DNA from: Leptospiraceae bacterium
GTDB lineage: Bacteria > Spirochaetota > Leptospiria > Leptospirales > Leptospiraceae
Assembly (NCBI GenBank): GCA_024233865.1
Contig: JACKPA010000005.1
Coordinates: forward strand, 62,001 to 126,000
Length of the DNA stretch: 64,000 nucleotides
Reading direction: 5' to 3'
Below, one piece after another: positions 43,829 through 51,313 of this stretch (its first letter is position 1; each line of letters begins with the position of its first letter). The notes under the pieces were generated by a model. The model saw only the letters and a program-made list of their open reading frames with translations, made no database searches and had not been told where the DNA came from. The position numbers were made by a program, and so were the translations under genes.

Positions 43829-44432
43829 TACTGCTCATGCTTAAACTTTCCTCGCAAGCTTGCAAGATGGTATCAAGAATTCCAAATAAGATATTAGTCT
43901 GGGTCGGGAAATTGTAGGGTAAGCTTTGATAAACTTCACTTTCTTTAGATAATTTATAAAACTGCCAAATAACAGCATTGGTTACAATACCATAAATATC
44001 AATAGAATAACCTGCATTCTGATTTAGGATTTGACAAGCTTTCATCTCTACTAGGCACTGTGCCAAACCTTTTTCAAAATCGTCTTTTTTGGCTTCAGCC
44101 AGGCATAAGAATGGACGTTTTAACAGATCAATTCGCTTAGCAAATAGATATTCTACTCTACCTCTAACTAATTCTGTTTCCAAATGAGCTTCTTTCCAGA
44201 TTTTCAATTGTTCTTTTCGGCTTAATGCTTCTTCTAAAATACGGTCAATTAATATTTCTTTTCCTGCTTCCGAATGTTTTATGTCAAATGCTTCCATTCT
44301 TCTAAGCGATTGCTGAAAAATTTCGGTTGGTTGAATGGGTGAACATGATATTTCCCACTCTTTTAACTTTTCAATGCCCAAGAGATGATAAGCTTCCTCT
44401 AACTTGTATCGATTGAATGGCTTCCTTTCCAT
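43818..44432 (-). CDS. PD-(D/E)XK-like hypothetical protein
   Basis: 204 residues with GAGGA 8 bases before ATG 44432. The core (about 95-150) has VEYLFAKRI, then FLCLAEAKKDDFEKGLAQCL, the E-x-K strand with a Gln in the next helix, as in the product of 15601-16245 (VVCIAEVKKENFDEGWTQAL). YGIVTNAVIWQFYKL gives the matching terminal strand. The first acidic residue is Glu rather than Asp. Both look like diverged members of one family of restriction-enzyme-type nuclease folds. The 3' end overlaps the VWA gene by 11 bases, convergent. No methylase partner is present. Function unknown. Confidence 0.6.
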   Translation of the reverse strand: MERKPFNRYKLEEAYHLLGIEKLKEWEISCSPIQPTEIFQQSLRRMEAFDIKHSEAGKEILIDRILEEALSRKEQLKIWKEAHLETELVRGRVEYLFAKRIDLLKRPFLCLAEAKKDDFEKGLAQCLVEMKACQILNQNAGYSIDIYGIVTNAVIWQFYKLSKESEVYQSLPYNFPTQTNILFGILDTILQACEESLSMSSIIL

Positions 44433-44516
44433 CTAAAAATCCTCTATTTTTAAAGTGATTTTATCCAAAATATATATTTTATTTGAAAACAATAATTGTA
44501 AAAAACCGATTTAATA

Positions 44517-44551
44517 CTCGCTCTTACAAAAGCGAGGAGTGACCTCCTCGC
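44517..44551 (-). terminator. intrinsic terminator of doxX with an alternative hairpin
   Basis: GCGAGGAG at 44532-44539 pairs with CTCCTCGC at 44544-44551. On the minus strand the stem is followed by TTTTG, so it can end the doxX transcript. CTCGCT at 44517-44522 can instead pair with AGCGAG at 44531-44536, making two mutually exclusive stems. It fills most of the 138-base gap; nothing else is seen there. Confidence 0.6.
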
Positions 44552-44570
44552 AAGGAAAGATTTTAAATTT

Positions 44571-44966
44571 TTAAGAAATGTCTGACTTTGCTGCTAAAAC
44601 TCCTTTGAAGCTATCTTTATAAATGTATGCCAAGTATGCTTCGATAATAACCAATACTACCGGCATTCCCATTGTAGGCAAACCTTCTAAAAATAGGTGA
44701 AAGAAAAATATTTGTACTATAATGGGAGCTAGAAGCACCAATCCCAATGGTACAAAAAAACCTGTTAAAACCATAACTCCAGCTACAATTTCCGTTACTT
44801 TTAAAAGTGGGAAAAAATATCCGGTTTTTACCATGGCAGTAAAAAAATCTGCCGCCGGTTGTGGAGGTGGTGGCATGGGAATAAACTGTAAAAAACCATT
44901 TAACCCAAATACGGTGAAAACCAACCCTAAAAGAATTCGAGCAGCTAAAGCAATTTTAGATTTCAT
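44571..44966 (-). CDS. DoxX-family membrane protein
   Basis: 131 residues with four membrane segments. ARILLGLVFTVFGLNGFLQF at the start and VTEIVAGVMVLTGFFVPLGL in the middle are typical of the DoxX family. Members are small inner-membrane proteins tied to thiosulfate oxidation, disulfide stress or unknown roles; nothing here tells which. The ATG has GGAG 5 bases upstream. The unusual polyproline loop (MPPPPQPAAD) is common in spirochaete and Bacteroidota members. The gene is alone, divergent from the P450 gene. Confidence 0.8.
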   Translation of the reverse strand: MKSKIALAARILLGLVFTVFGLNGFLQFIPMPPPPQPAADFFTAMVKTGYFFPLLKVTEIVAGVMVLTGFFVPLGLVLLAPIIVQIFFFHLFLEGLPTMGMPVVLVIIEAYLAYIYKDSFKGVLAAKSDIS

Positions 44967-45036
44967 AATATCTCCATTAAATTTCTAAATGATACTAAGT
45001 TTCAAAATCTATTAACTTAGTCAAGTCATATAAGAT

Positions 45037-45063
45037 TTGACAAAACTATGATTCATTTAAAAT
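45037..45063 (+). promoter_or_regulatory. promoter for the P450 gene (possible leaderless mRNA)
   Basis: TTGACA at 45037-45042 and TAAAAT at 45058-45063, 15 bases apart. The P450 ATG is at 45071, only seven bases after the -10 box, and no Shine-Dalgarno is present. The layout is the same as the promoter at 15566-15592. Confidence 0.45.
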
Positions 45064-45070
45064 TTTAATT

Positions 45071-46345
45071 ATGATAAACCCTTTTCCATATCTTTCAAAT
45101 GGCTATCAATGGCTACAAAATCCATACCATTTTTTGGATCAAAAGTTAAAAACGGACGGATTAACCTTTCGAAAGCATCTTCCGATTTTAGGAAACGTAG
45201 TTTTAACCGGAGAACCAGCCTTAATTCAAAAAATTATTACGAGTGGCGAATTTGGCAAAGGGGAAGGAGTAGGGGCTTTAAAGTCAATTCTTGGTTCCCA
45301 TTCGCTTATAATGAAAGACGGAAAAGAGCATTTGAAAAGGAGGATAATTGTAGCTCCGAATTTTAAAGGAAAAGCCATAGCAGAATATGATGAAGCTACA
45401 ATTCAATATACAGAAAAAATTTTTTATGAATTAGACAGACATAAGCCATTTTCAATCTACCAAATTATACAAAAAATTTCATTACGAATCATTGTGGTTG
45501 CTATATTCGGAAATAAGGAGCAAGAGGAACTTCAATATATAGAAAGCTTAGTTGAAAAATTTTTACAATCTTTTAAAAGCCCGCTTGTTCTTTTTTTTAA
45601 ACCTTTCCAAGTAAATTTGGGGAAATATAGCCCATGGGGGAAAGCCCTACAAAATCGCGAGAATCTTTGTTCTTATATTTTACAAGAAATAGGTCTCAAC
45701 GAAATTAAAAAATGTAACTCCATCTTGAGTCACTTGCTTGGTGCAAAAGAAGACGGTATTCCCTTACAAAAGGAAGAAATAATTGGCGAGGTTTTTGCAT
45801 TATTACTTTTTGGTCATGATACGGGAGCTGCTACTATGTCTTGGGTTATTGCCCACATTTATCAAAATCCTAAAATTGTTGAAAAGCTTCAGGTGTACGT
45901 AAAGCAAGAATACAATGCTGGAAGTGAGCTAACTTATTTGGAAGCCTATATTAAAGAAAGTATGCGTCTGTGTCCGGTAGTGGTTCATTTAACTAGAAAA
46001 GCGTTAAAAGATACCACAATAACTCACTATAAAATTCGGAAGGGTGACACAGTGCTTCCTTGCACTTACCTTGCCCATCACAATCCTGCGGTATTTACCG
46101 AGCCGTACCAATTCTTCCCGGAAAGGTTTATGGATGGAAAAACCTATGAATATTCGTATTTTCCTTTTGGTTTGGGAGTCAGGACGTGTATAGGCAAACC
46201 GTTTGTTATGAGACAAATGAAATTAATTTTGTCTGTCTTGATGAAGCATTTTTATTTGCAATTTGCGCCAAATTATATTCCAAAGCCTAAAAGGCATTTT
46301 GTTTTGATTTTACCCCAACAGGGATGTTTGATGGTAAAGAAGTAA
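45071..46345 (+). CDS. cytochrome P450
   Basis: 424 residues, cytosolic. The I-helix is LLLFGHDTGAATMSW (oxygen-activating Gly-x-Asp-Thr), the K-helix E-x-x-R is KESMRL, the PERF region is FFPERFM, and the haem loop is YFPFGLGVRTCIG with the Cys thiolate. It resembles the eukaryote-like CYP102/CYP4-type class more than CYP101. Redox partners (ferredoxin, reductase) are not in the window and the substrate is unknown; fatty acids or terpenoids are typical. It is alone, divergent from doxX, and may be read from a leaderless mRNA. Confidence 0.95.
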   Translation: MINPFPYLSNGYQWLQNPYHFLDQKLKTDGLTFRKHLPILGNVVLTGEPALIQKIITSGEFGKGEGVGALKSILGSHSLIMKDGKEHLKRRIIVAPNFKGKAIAEYDEATIQYTEKIFYELDRHKPFSIYQIIQKISLRIIVVAIFGNKEQEELQYIESLVEKFLQSFKSPLVLFFKPFQVNLGKYSPWGKALQNRENLCSYILQEIGLNEIKKCNSILSHLLGAKEDGIPLQKEEIIGEVFALLLFGHDTGAATMSWVIAHIYQNPKIVEKLQVYVKQEYNAGSELTYLEAYIKESMRLCPVVVHLTRKALKDTTITHYKIRKGDTVLPCTYLAHHNPAVFTEPYQFFPERFMDGKTYEYSYFPFGLGVRTCIGKPFVMRQMKLILSVLMKHFYLQFAPNYIPKPKRHFVLILPQQGCLMVKK

Positions 46346-46482
46346 GGAGCCATGCAAGGAAAACACTGTTCTTATTCTTTATATTTATGAATAAAAATAA
46401 TAGACTCTTTTGTTATTCAAGAAAAACCTTGGATAAACAAATTTTGATTGTTTCAACCTCATTTTTTAAAAAGGATAATCAA

Positions 46483-46569
46483 ATGAAGCCATTATTAAAA
46501 AAATTATATTTTATTGCTTTTCTATGCATTATTATAAATCCTGTTTTCTCAATCATTACAAACAAATAA
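46483..46569 (+). pseudogene. relict signal-peptide ORF before the cyclase-hemerythrin gene
   Basis: A 28-residue frame from ATG 46483 with AAGGAT 6 bases upstream. It encodes two lysines, a 15-residue hydrophobic core and PVFSI, a good export signal, then stops at 46567. The cyclase reading frame (46641) is in a different phase 71 bases later. Membrane cyclases of this kind (such as that at 35619-38273) begin with such a signal, so this may be the severed start of a longer ancestor whose sensor was deleted. A short free peptide is the other option. Confidence 0.4.
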
Positions 46570-46640
46570 TTCCGAAATCTAATTATATCGAATCATAGAC
46601 TCAGACATCTTAATATACTCGAATACCAAAAGATTATTAA

Positions 46641-47987
46641 TTGACCTATTTCAATACTATAAAAAAGAGTCTAAAGTCGATTGAAATGACCATGCAAAAT
46701 GATAAAATTAGAATTCAGCGAGCAAATGAAACATTGAATAGGTTTATTCCACAAGAAGTTTTAGATTTTTTGAAAAAAGAAAATATTTCTCAAATTCAAG
46801 TAGGTGATCAAGTATCCCAGGAAATGACAATTCTTTTTTCCGATATACGATTCTTTACATCTATTACAGAAAAAACATCCAGCGTAGAAGTATTTGCCTT
46901 TTTAAATCAATATTTCAGTAAAATGAATGAAATTATTCAAAATAATAGTGGATTTATAGATAAATATATAGGAGATGCGATACTTGCCGTATTTCCTAAT
47001 TCACCGGAAGATGCTCTTAAGAGTGCAATTCAAATGCAAAACTATATAAAAAATGCTGTTTTTCAAATCGAAGGAAAAGAAAAAAAAATTTCAATAGGTA
47101 TCGGAATTCACAATGGAAATGTACTTTTGGGAGTAGTAGGGGGAAATCAGTTGATCCAAACCACTGTAATTTCTGATGTAGTAAACACTGCTTCAAGGTT
47201 AGAAGGTTTAACTAAAGTGTATGGTACACCTATTATTATTAGCGAAGATGTCATAAAAAATACTAATGGAACTCCGGAATATCAACTGAGATTTTTGGAT
47301 TGTGCCAGTATTCGAGGTAAAGAAAAATTGACTTATATTTGCGAGGTATACGATTTTGAAGATGATGAGCAAATAAAACTAAAAAATTTTACAAAGGATT
47401 CTTTTGATCTTGGATTGATGACCTACCAAAATGGAAATTATCAAAAAGCTTGGGAAGTATTTTTAGATATTTTAACCATCAATCCAAAAGACAAAGCAGC
47501 TGCTTATTACTTGAATAAAACCGCAAGTTTCCTTGTGGAAGGGATTGAAAAGCACTACCCGAAAATAAGAGAAAATTTTGTGAAATGGAATGAATCCTGG
47601 AGTACCAAAATTGAACTAATTGATTCTCAACACAAAATTTTGTTTAATATAATCAATGATCTAGAAAGAGCAATTTATTTTGACAGAGGTAGGGAAATTT
47701 TAAAAAGGATTTTTTATAATTTGAAAATCTACACATATACTCATTTTACATTAGAAGAAGCCTTGATGTATCGGTCACATTTCCCTGATTTAAAAAACCA
47801 CAAAGTTGAGCACAAAAAGTTTATTGCAGAAATTGAAAAAGGCGAGCTTAGTTTATTAGAAGAAGACATGGAAGTTGCTTCTGAAATTCTTCGGTTTTTG
47901 TGTAATTGGCTCACTGTTCATATTCAAAAATCTGATAGAGACGGATATGCACCCTATCTGATCGCAACTAATCAGGTGTCCTCCTGA
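46641..47987 (+). CDS. class III adenylate cyclase fused to bacteriohemerythrin
   Basis: 448 residues from TTG 46641 (ATG 46686 is another candidate). A short coil with RIQRANETLNRFIPQEVLDFL leads to a cyclase (about 60-235): ILFSDIRFFTSI and DKYIGDAILAVF supply metal Asp and adenine Lys; TTVISDVVNTASRLE has Thr where class IIIa has Asp, so it looks like class IIIb. A TPR-like part (about 255-300) precedes a hemerythrin domain (about 312-440): IDSQHKI, THFTLEEALM, HKVEHKKF and WLTVHIQKSDRD hold the five His and two acidic ligands for a di-iron site. O2, NO or iron control of cAMP is inferred. Confidence 0.9.
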   Translation: MTYFNTIKKSLKSIEMTMQNDKIRIQRANETLNRFIPQEVLDFLKKENISQIQVGDQVSQEMTILFSDIRFFTSITEKTSSVEVFAFLNQYFSKMNEIIQNNSGFIDKYIGDAILAVFPNSPEDALKSAIQMQNYIKNAVFQIEGKEKKISIGIGIHNGNVLLGVVGGNQLIQTTVISDVVNTASRLEGLTKVYGTPIIISEDVIKNTNGTPEYQLRFLDCASIRGKEKLTYICEVYDFEDDEQIKLKNFTKDSFDLGLMTYQNGNYQKAWEVFLDILTINPKDKAAAYYLNKTASFLVEGIEKHYPKIRENFVKWNESWSTKIELIDSQHKILFNIINDLERAIYFDRGREILKRIFYNLKIYTYTHFTLEEALMYRSHFPDLKNHKVEHKKFIAEIEKGELSLLEEDMEVASEILRFLCNWLTVHIQKSDRDGYAPYLIATNQVSS

Positions 47988-48037
47988 TACCTGATACAAT
48001 CAAAATTTAAACTTTTTTAAAAAAATATAAAATTTCA

Positions 48038-48064
48038 TTGACAGCTATTACTATATATTATAGT
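48038..48064 (+). promoter_or_regulatory. promoter of the ilvBN leader
   Basis: TTGACA at 48038-48043 and TATAGT at 48059-48064, 15 bases apart, place the start of transcription near 48071, a few bases before the leader-peptide ribosome site AAGGGA at 48075-48080. Confidence 0.55.
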
Positions 48065-48086
48065 CCTTACACTTAAGGGATTATTC

Positions 48087-48194
48087 ATGAAAGGAACTGC
48101 TAACATATTTGGTATTTTTTCTGCTCTGTTAGTGGTTACCTATGTCCTCTTTCCTGTGGTTGTCTCCGTCCTTTGTAGTAGCTTTACGTCATAG
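48087..48194 (+). CDS. ilvBN leader peptide (branched-chain amino-acid attenuator)
   Basis: 35 residues, ATG 48087 to TAG 48194, with AAGGGA 6 bases upstream. Of residues 7-29, seven are Val, four Leu and two Ile, with two Val pairs or triples (codons 16-17 and 24-26), far above average. It precedes a terminator and ilvB. By analogy with ilv leaders in enteric bacteria, a ribosome short of charged Val, Leu or Ile tRNA should stall here. Codons for the last residues (SSFTS) cover the 48181-48188 segment that can pair with the terminator loop. The frame is too short for standard gene finders. Confidence 0.8.
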   Translation: MKGTANIFGIFSALLVVTYVLFPVVVSVLCSSFTS

Positions 48195-48241
48195 GGAAAT
48201 AATAAAACTCGTGTTAAACGAAACCCTCACCGGCGTAAAGC
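48181..48241 (+). promoter_or_regulatory. candidate antiterminator pairing of the ilv attenuator
   Basis: GCTTTACG (48181-48188) is the exact complement of CGTAAAGC (48234-48241), and AGGG (48193-48196) can pair inside it with CCCT (48224-48227). Forming this long-range stem takes the 5' arm and loop of the terminator. The first arm lies at the end of the leader ORF, so a ribosome that reaches the stop hides it, whereas a ribosome stalled at the Val/Leu codons leaves it free. Pairing energies were not computed. Confidence 0.6.
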
Positions 48242-48258
48242 AAGGTGAGGGTTTTTTT
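48221..48258 (+). terminator. Rho-independent terminator of the ilv attenuator
   Basis: CCCTCACC at 48224-48231 pairs with GGTGAGGG at 48244-48251 (extended to 11 pairs by AAA/TTT), with a 12-base loop and a T run at 48252-48258. It lies between the leader peptide and the ilvB start, 31 bases before the ATG. Confidence 0.88.
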
Positions 48259-48288
48259 ATTTCCAAAATCTATTAAAGGACGAAAAAA

Positions 48289-49983
48289 ATGTCAAATTTA
48301 AGTGGTGCTGATATCATCATACATTCTTTGGAAAAATTGGGCGTACAATACGTTTCGGGTATACCAGGTGGAGCTAATCTTCCTTTATATGATGCTCTAA
48401 ATAAGAGTAGCATTAAACACGTATTAGCAAGGCATGAGCAAGGAGCCGGTTTTATCGCTCATGGAATAGCACGATCTACTGATAAGGTAGGAGTATGTTT
48501 GGCTTCTTCCGGTCCGGGAGCAACAAATTTAATTACGGCGATTGCGGACGCAAAAATGGACTCTGTACCTATTGTTGCCATTACAGGACAGGTTCCCTTG
48601 TCCATGGTTGGGACGGATGCTTTTCAAGAAATTGATACCTACGGGTTAACCATTCCAATCACCAAGCACAACTATTTTGTTCGGGATGCTGACGAGTTGA
48701 CACGTATCATACCAGAAGCCTTCGCTATAGCAAAATCCGGTAGACCTGGTCCTGTAGCGATTGATGTACCAAAAGACATTCAATTGCAAAAGGTTAAGAA
48801 TAATTCAACAAACGGTAAAAAGCCTCTATTTGGGATTAACGGTAGGGAAACGAAAGAAAAACCTGATAACTATACCAATCAAATTGCTCAAATATTGGAA
48901 ATGATCCATAGAGCCAAAAAACCATTGTTGTACATTGGAGGGGGAGTTATTCATTCACATTCATCCGATTTGATTAGAGAAATTGCGAGAAAGAATTCTA
49001 TTCCGGTTACCTCTACTTTAATGGGGCTAGGTGGCTTTCCATATAATGATTCGTTGTATTTAGGGATGATAGGAATGCATGGATTACCTTTTACAAATTA
49101 TATTTTGGATGAGGTTGATTTGTTATTGGCTTTTGGTGTAAGGTTTGATGACAGAGCAACCGGTAAAGTTCAGGAGTTTTGTAAAAATGCTGCCATTGTT
49201 CATGTTGATATAGATGGATCGGAGATAAATAAAATCAAGACATCTGACGTTTTTATCAATGGAGATTTACATTGTACACTAAAAGAGATGGCTCTTTTGC
49301 TAGAAAGTGACACAAGAAGTGAATGGATGTGTAGGGTGAATCATTTGAAAAAGGAACATCCTTGGGTTTTGCCTCCCGCGTGGGATTTATTTCATCCGAT
49401 TAATATTATCCGAAAGATTGCAGAGTTAGCTGGAGAAGATACGATTATTACAACGGATGTAGGACAACATCAAATGTGGGTTGCACAAGCATATCCGTTG
49501 ATGAAACCAAAAACCTTTATTACGTCGGGTGGATTAGGTACGATGGGATTCGGATTACCAACTTCTATTGGAGTTGCTTTAGCCAATCCGGATAAAAGAG
49601 TAATTTGTTTCACTGGAGATGGTTCCATTATGATGAACATACAAGAGCTTGCTACATTGAATGAAATGAATTTGAACATCACCATAGTTGTTTTAAATAA
49701 TTATGGTCTTGGTCTTGTAAGGCAGCAACAAGAGTTTTTTTATAAACAAAATTATTTTGCTTCTGAGTTTATAACGAAGTTTAATTTTGCAGATATTGGA
49801 AGAGCTTTTGGTATTAAGAGTTTTCAATTGCAACAAGTATCTGAGCCTATAAAAACTTTGCATAGCTCCCTTCAAGATGATGGTCCTTGTATGATCGATA
49901 TATCCATTCTGTCAAATGAAAACGTATTTCCAATGGTTCCACCGGGTTTTGCCAATAGAGATATGATAGGAGGAAAAAAATGA
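48289..49983 (+). CDS. ilvB: acetolactate synthase, large subunit
   Basis: 564 residues. It joins two pyruvates, or pyruvate and 2-oxobutyrate, in the first common step of valine, leucine and isoleucine synthesis. The Glu that activates TPP is in ARHEQGAGFIAHG. GVCLASSGPGATNL and GLGTMGFGLPTSIG follow, and the TPP-Mg motif is GDGSIMMNIQELATLNE with NNYGLG. FAD-binding Arg and Gly residues are in RFDDRATGKVQ. The ribosome site is AAAGGACG. Expression should depend on the attenuator upstream. The small subunit overlaps by 4 bases (ATGA). It is anabolic rather than the fermentative AlsS, judging by its partner. Confidence 0.96.
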   Translation: MSNLSGADIIIHSLEKLGVQYVSGIPGGANLPLYDALNKSSIKHVLARHEQGAGFIAHGIARSTDKVGVCLASSGPGATNLITAIADAKMDSVPIVAITGQVPLSMVGTDAFQEIDTYGLTIPITKHNYFVRDADELTRIIPEAFAIAKSGRPGPVAIDVPKDIQLQKVKNNSTNGKKPLFGINGRETKEKPDNYTNQIAQILEMIHRAKKPLLYIGGGVIHSHSSDLIREIARKNSIPVTSTLMGLGGFPYNDSLYLGMIGMHGLPFTNYILDEVDLLLAFGVRFDDRATGKVQEFCKNAAIVHVDIDGSEINKIKTSDVFINGDLHCTLKEMALLLESDTRSEWMCRVNHLKKEHPWVLPPAWDLFHPINIIRKIAELAGEDTIITTDVGQHQMWVAQAYPLMKPKTFITSGGLGTMGFGLPTSIGVALANPDKRVICFTGDGSIMMNIQELATLNEMNLNITIVVLNNYGLGLVRQQQEFFYKQNYFASEFITKFNFADIGRAFGIKSFQLQQVSEPIKTLHSSLQDDGPCMIDISILSNENVFPMVPPGFANRDMIGGKK

Positions 49984-50258
49984 ATACAACTACAATCGAA
50001 TTACTTGTGAATGATCATCCTGGAGTGATGTCCCATGTTACCGGGTTGTTTTCTCGAAGATATTTTAATCTTTTGGGAATTGTATGTTATCGAACAGTTC
50101 CAAAAAACCATAGTAAAATATTTTTATTGGTAGAAAACGATCAGAAAATAGAGCAAATTATAAAGCAGCTCAGCAAATTATTTGATGTACTATCAGTGAA
50201 ACTAAGAAATGATATTCAAGAAGAAAAGTTTGTTTTTTTGCAAAGTACATTTGAATAA
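49980..50258 (+). CDS. ilvN: acetolactate synthase, small (regulatory) subunit, short IlvN-type
   Basis: 92 residues with one ACT domain: TIELLVNDHPGVMSHVTGLFSRRYFN is the standard start, which binds valine for feedback control. It is as short as E. coli IlvN (96) and lacks the C-terminal ALS_ss domain of IlvH (about 160). Its ATG overlaps the ilvB stop (ATGA), coupling translation one-to-one. A clear terminator follows within 10 bases, so the operon ends here. Confidence 0.93.
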   Translation: MNTTTIELLVNDHPGVMSHVTGLFSRRYFNLLGIVCYRTVPKNHSKIFLLVENDQKIEQIIKQLSKLFDVLSVKLRNDIQEEKFVFLQSTFE

Positions 50259-50266
50259 GATAAAAA

Positions 50267-50297
50267 AGTTCGGGCTTTTTGTCCGAACTACTTTTTT
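50267..50297 (+). terminator. Rho-independent terminator after ilvBN
   Basis: AGTTCGG at 50267-50273 pairs with CCGAACT at 50283-50289, and a T run lies at 50292-50297. It starts nine bases after the ilvN stop. Confidence 0.88.
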
Positions 50298-50348
50298 CCA
50301 TTGACGTAATCTTTAATATACTACATTCTCCATGTAAGAGAATTTATT

Positions 50349-51263
50349 ATGAATGATAATCATATTGGACATGATCATAATCATGGAGACCTTAAAGGTA
50401 GAAAGTTATGGATTTCTATTCTACTAAACGTTTTGGTGACAATTGCACAAGTGATTGGAGGGATTTTTTCGGGAAGTTTATCTCTCTTATCGGATGCTTT
50501 GCATAATTTTAGCGATGTAATTTCTTTGCTCATAAGTTATATCGCAGCCAAACTTTCTCACAAAAAATACGATTCACAAAAAACTTTTGGATATAAGAGA
50601 GCTGAAATCATAGCTGCAATGATAAATTCTGCTACTCTTTTGGTTATTGCTGTTTTATTTATATTTGAAGTAGGTTCAAGGTTTAACAAACCAATCACAA
50701 TTAACTCCTTATGGATCATAACTCTTGCCATTTTTAGTATTTTTGTAAATGCCACAAGCGCCCTTTTAATAAGGGGTGACGCATCCAAAAATATGAATAT
50801 GAAATCAGCCTATCTTCACCTAATGTCTGATATGATGACATCTGTTGCAGTTCTATTGGGGGGAGTGGTGATGTATTATTGGGAGATTTATTGGATAGAT
50901 AGCATTTTATCCGTAGCCATATCCATTTATTTAATTTATTCATCTTGGGGATTATTGATGCAAACTCTTAGAGTACTTATGCAGTTTCCTCCAACCAACT
51001 TTGACTTGGATGCAATCGTTAAGGAGTTATCCGGCATTCCGGAAATTAAAAATCTTCATCATGTTCATGTTTGGCAGTTAAATGATACTGATATTCATTT
51101 TGAAGCCCACGTTGATATGATGCAAGATTTGCCCTTGAGCGTAATTAATGTAACAATCGATCAAATTCATAAGATACTAAAGGACAAGTTTAACATCAAT
51201 CACACCACTCTACAACCGGAAATATCCGTAAAAGATTCCAAACAATTGGTAGTAAATGATTGA
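50349..51263 (+). CDS. cation diffusion facilitator (ZitB/CzcD-type zinc exporter)
   Basis: 304 residues, six membrane segments. A His-rich start (DNHIGHDHNHGD) binds metal. SLLSDALHNFSDVISL gives the first H-x-x-x-D zinc site in TM2, and HLMSDMMTSVAVLLGG the matching pair in TM5. The C-terminal cytoplasmic domain (about 210-300) has HHVHVWQLNDTDIHFEAHVD. It exports Zn or Co for protons. It has its own promoter area after the ilv terminator. No metal regulator is adjacent. The family call is firm; the metal is inferred from the H-x-x-x-D pairs. Confidence 0.95.
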   Translation: MNDNHIGHDHNHGDLKGRKLWISILLNVLVTIAQVIGGIFSGSLSLLSDALHNFSDVISLLISYIAAKLSHKKYDSQKTFGYKRAEIIAAMINSATLLVIAVLFIFEVGSRFNKPITINSLWIITLAIFSIFVNATSALLIRGDASKNMNMKSAYLHLMSDMMTSVAVLLGGVVMYYWEIYWIDSILSVAISIYLIYSSWGLLMQTLRVLMQFPPTNFDLDAIVKELSGIPEIKNLHHVHVWQLNDTDIHFEAHVDMMQDLPLSVINVTIDQIHKILKDKFNINHTTLQPEISVKDSKQLVVND

Positions 51264-51313
51264 AGTGCAAGGGAAAAAGAGGAGGTTTTTTACACCCCCC
51301 CTACAGAAAAAGT

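Noticed and set aside
46324..46482. Longer reading frame overlapping the P450 end and continuing to 46569
   Set aside because: It overlaps a clear P450 gene and has no ribosome site. Only the last 28 codons, from ATG 46483, look meaningful.
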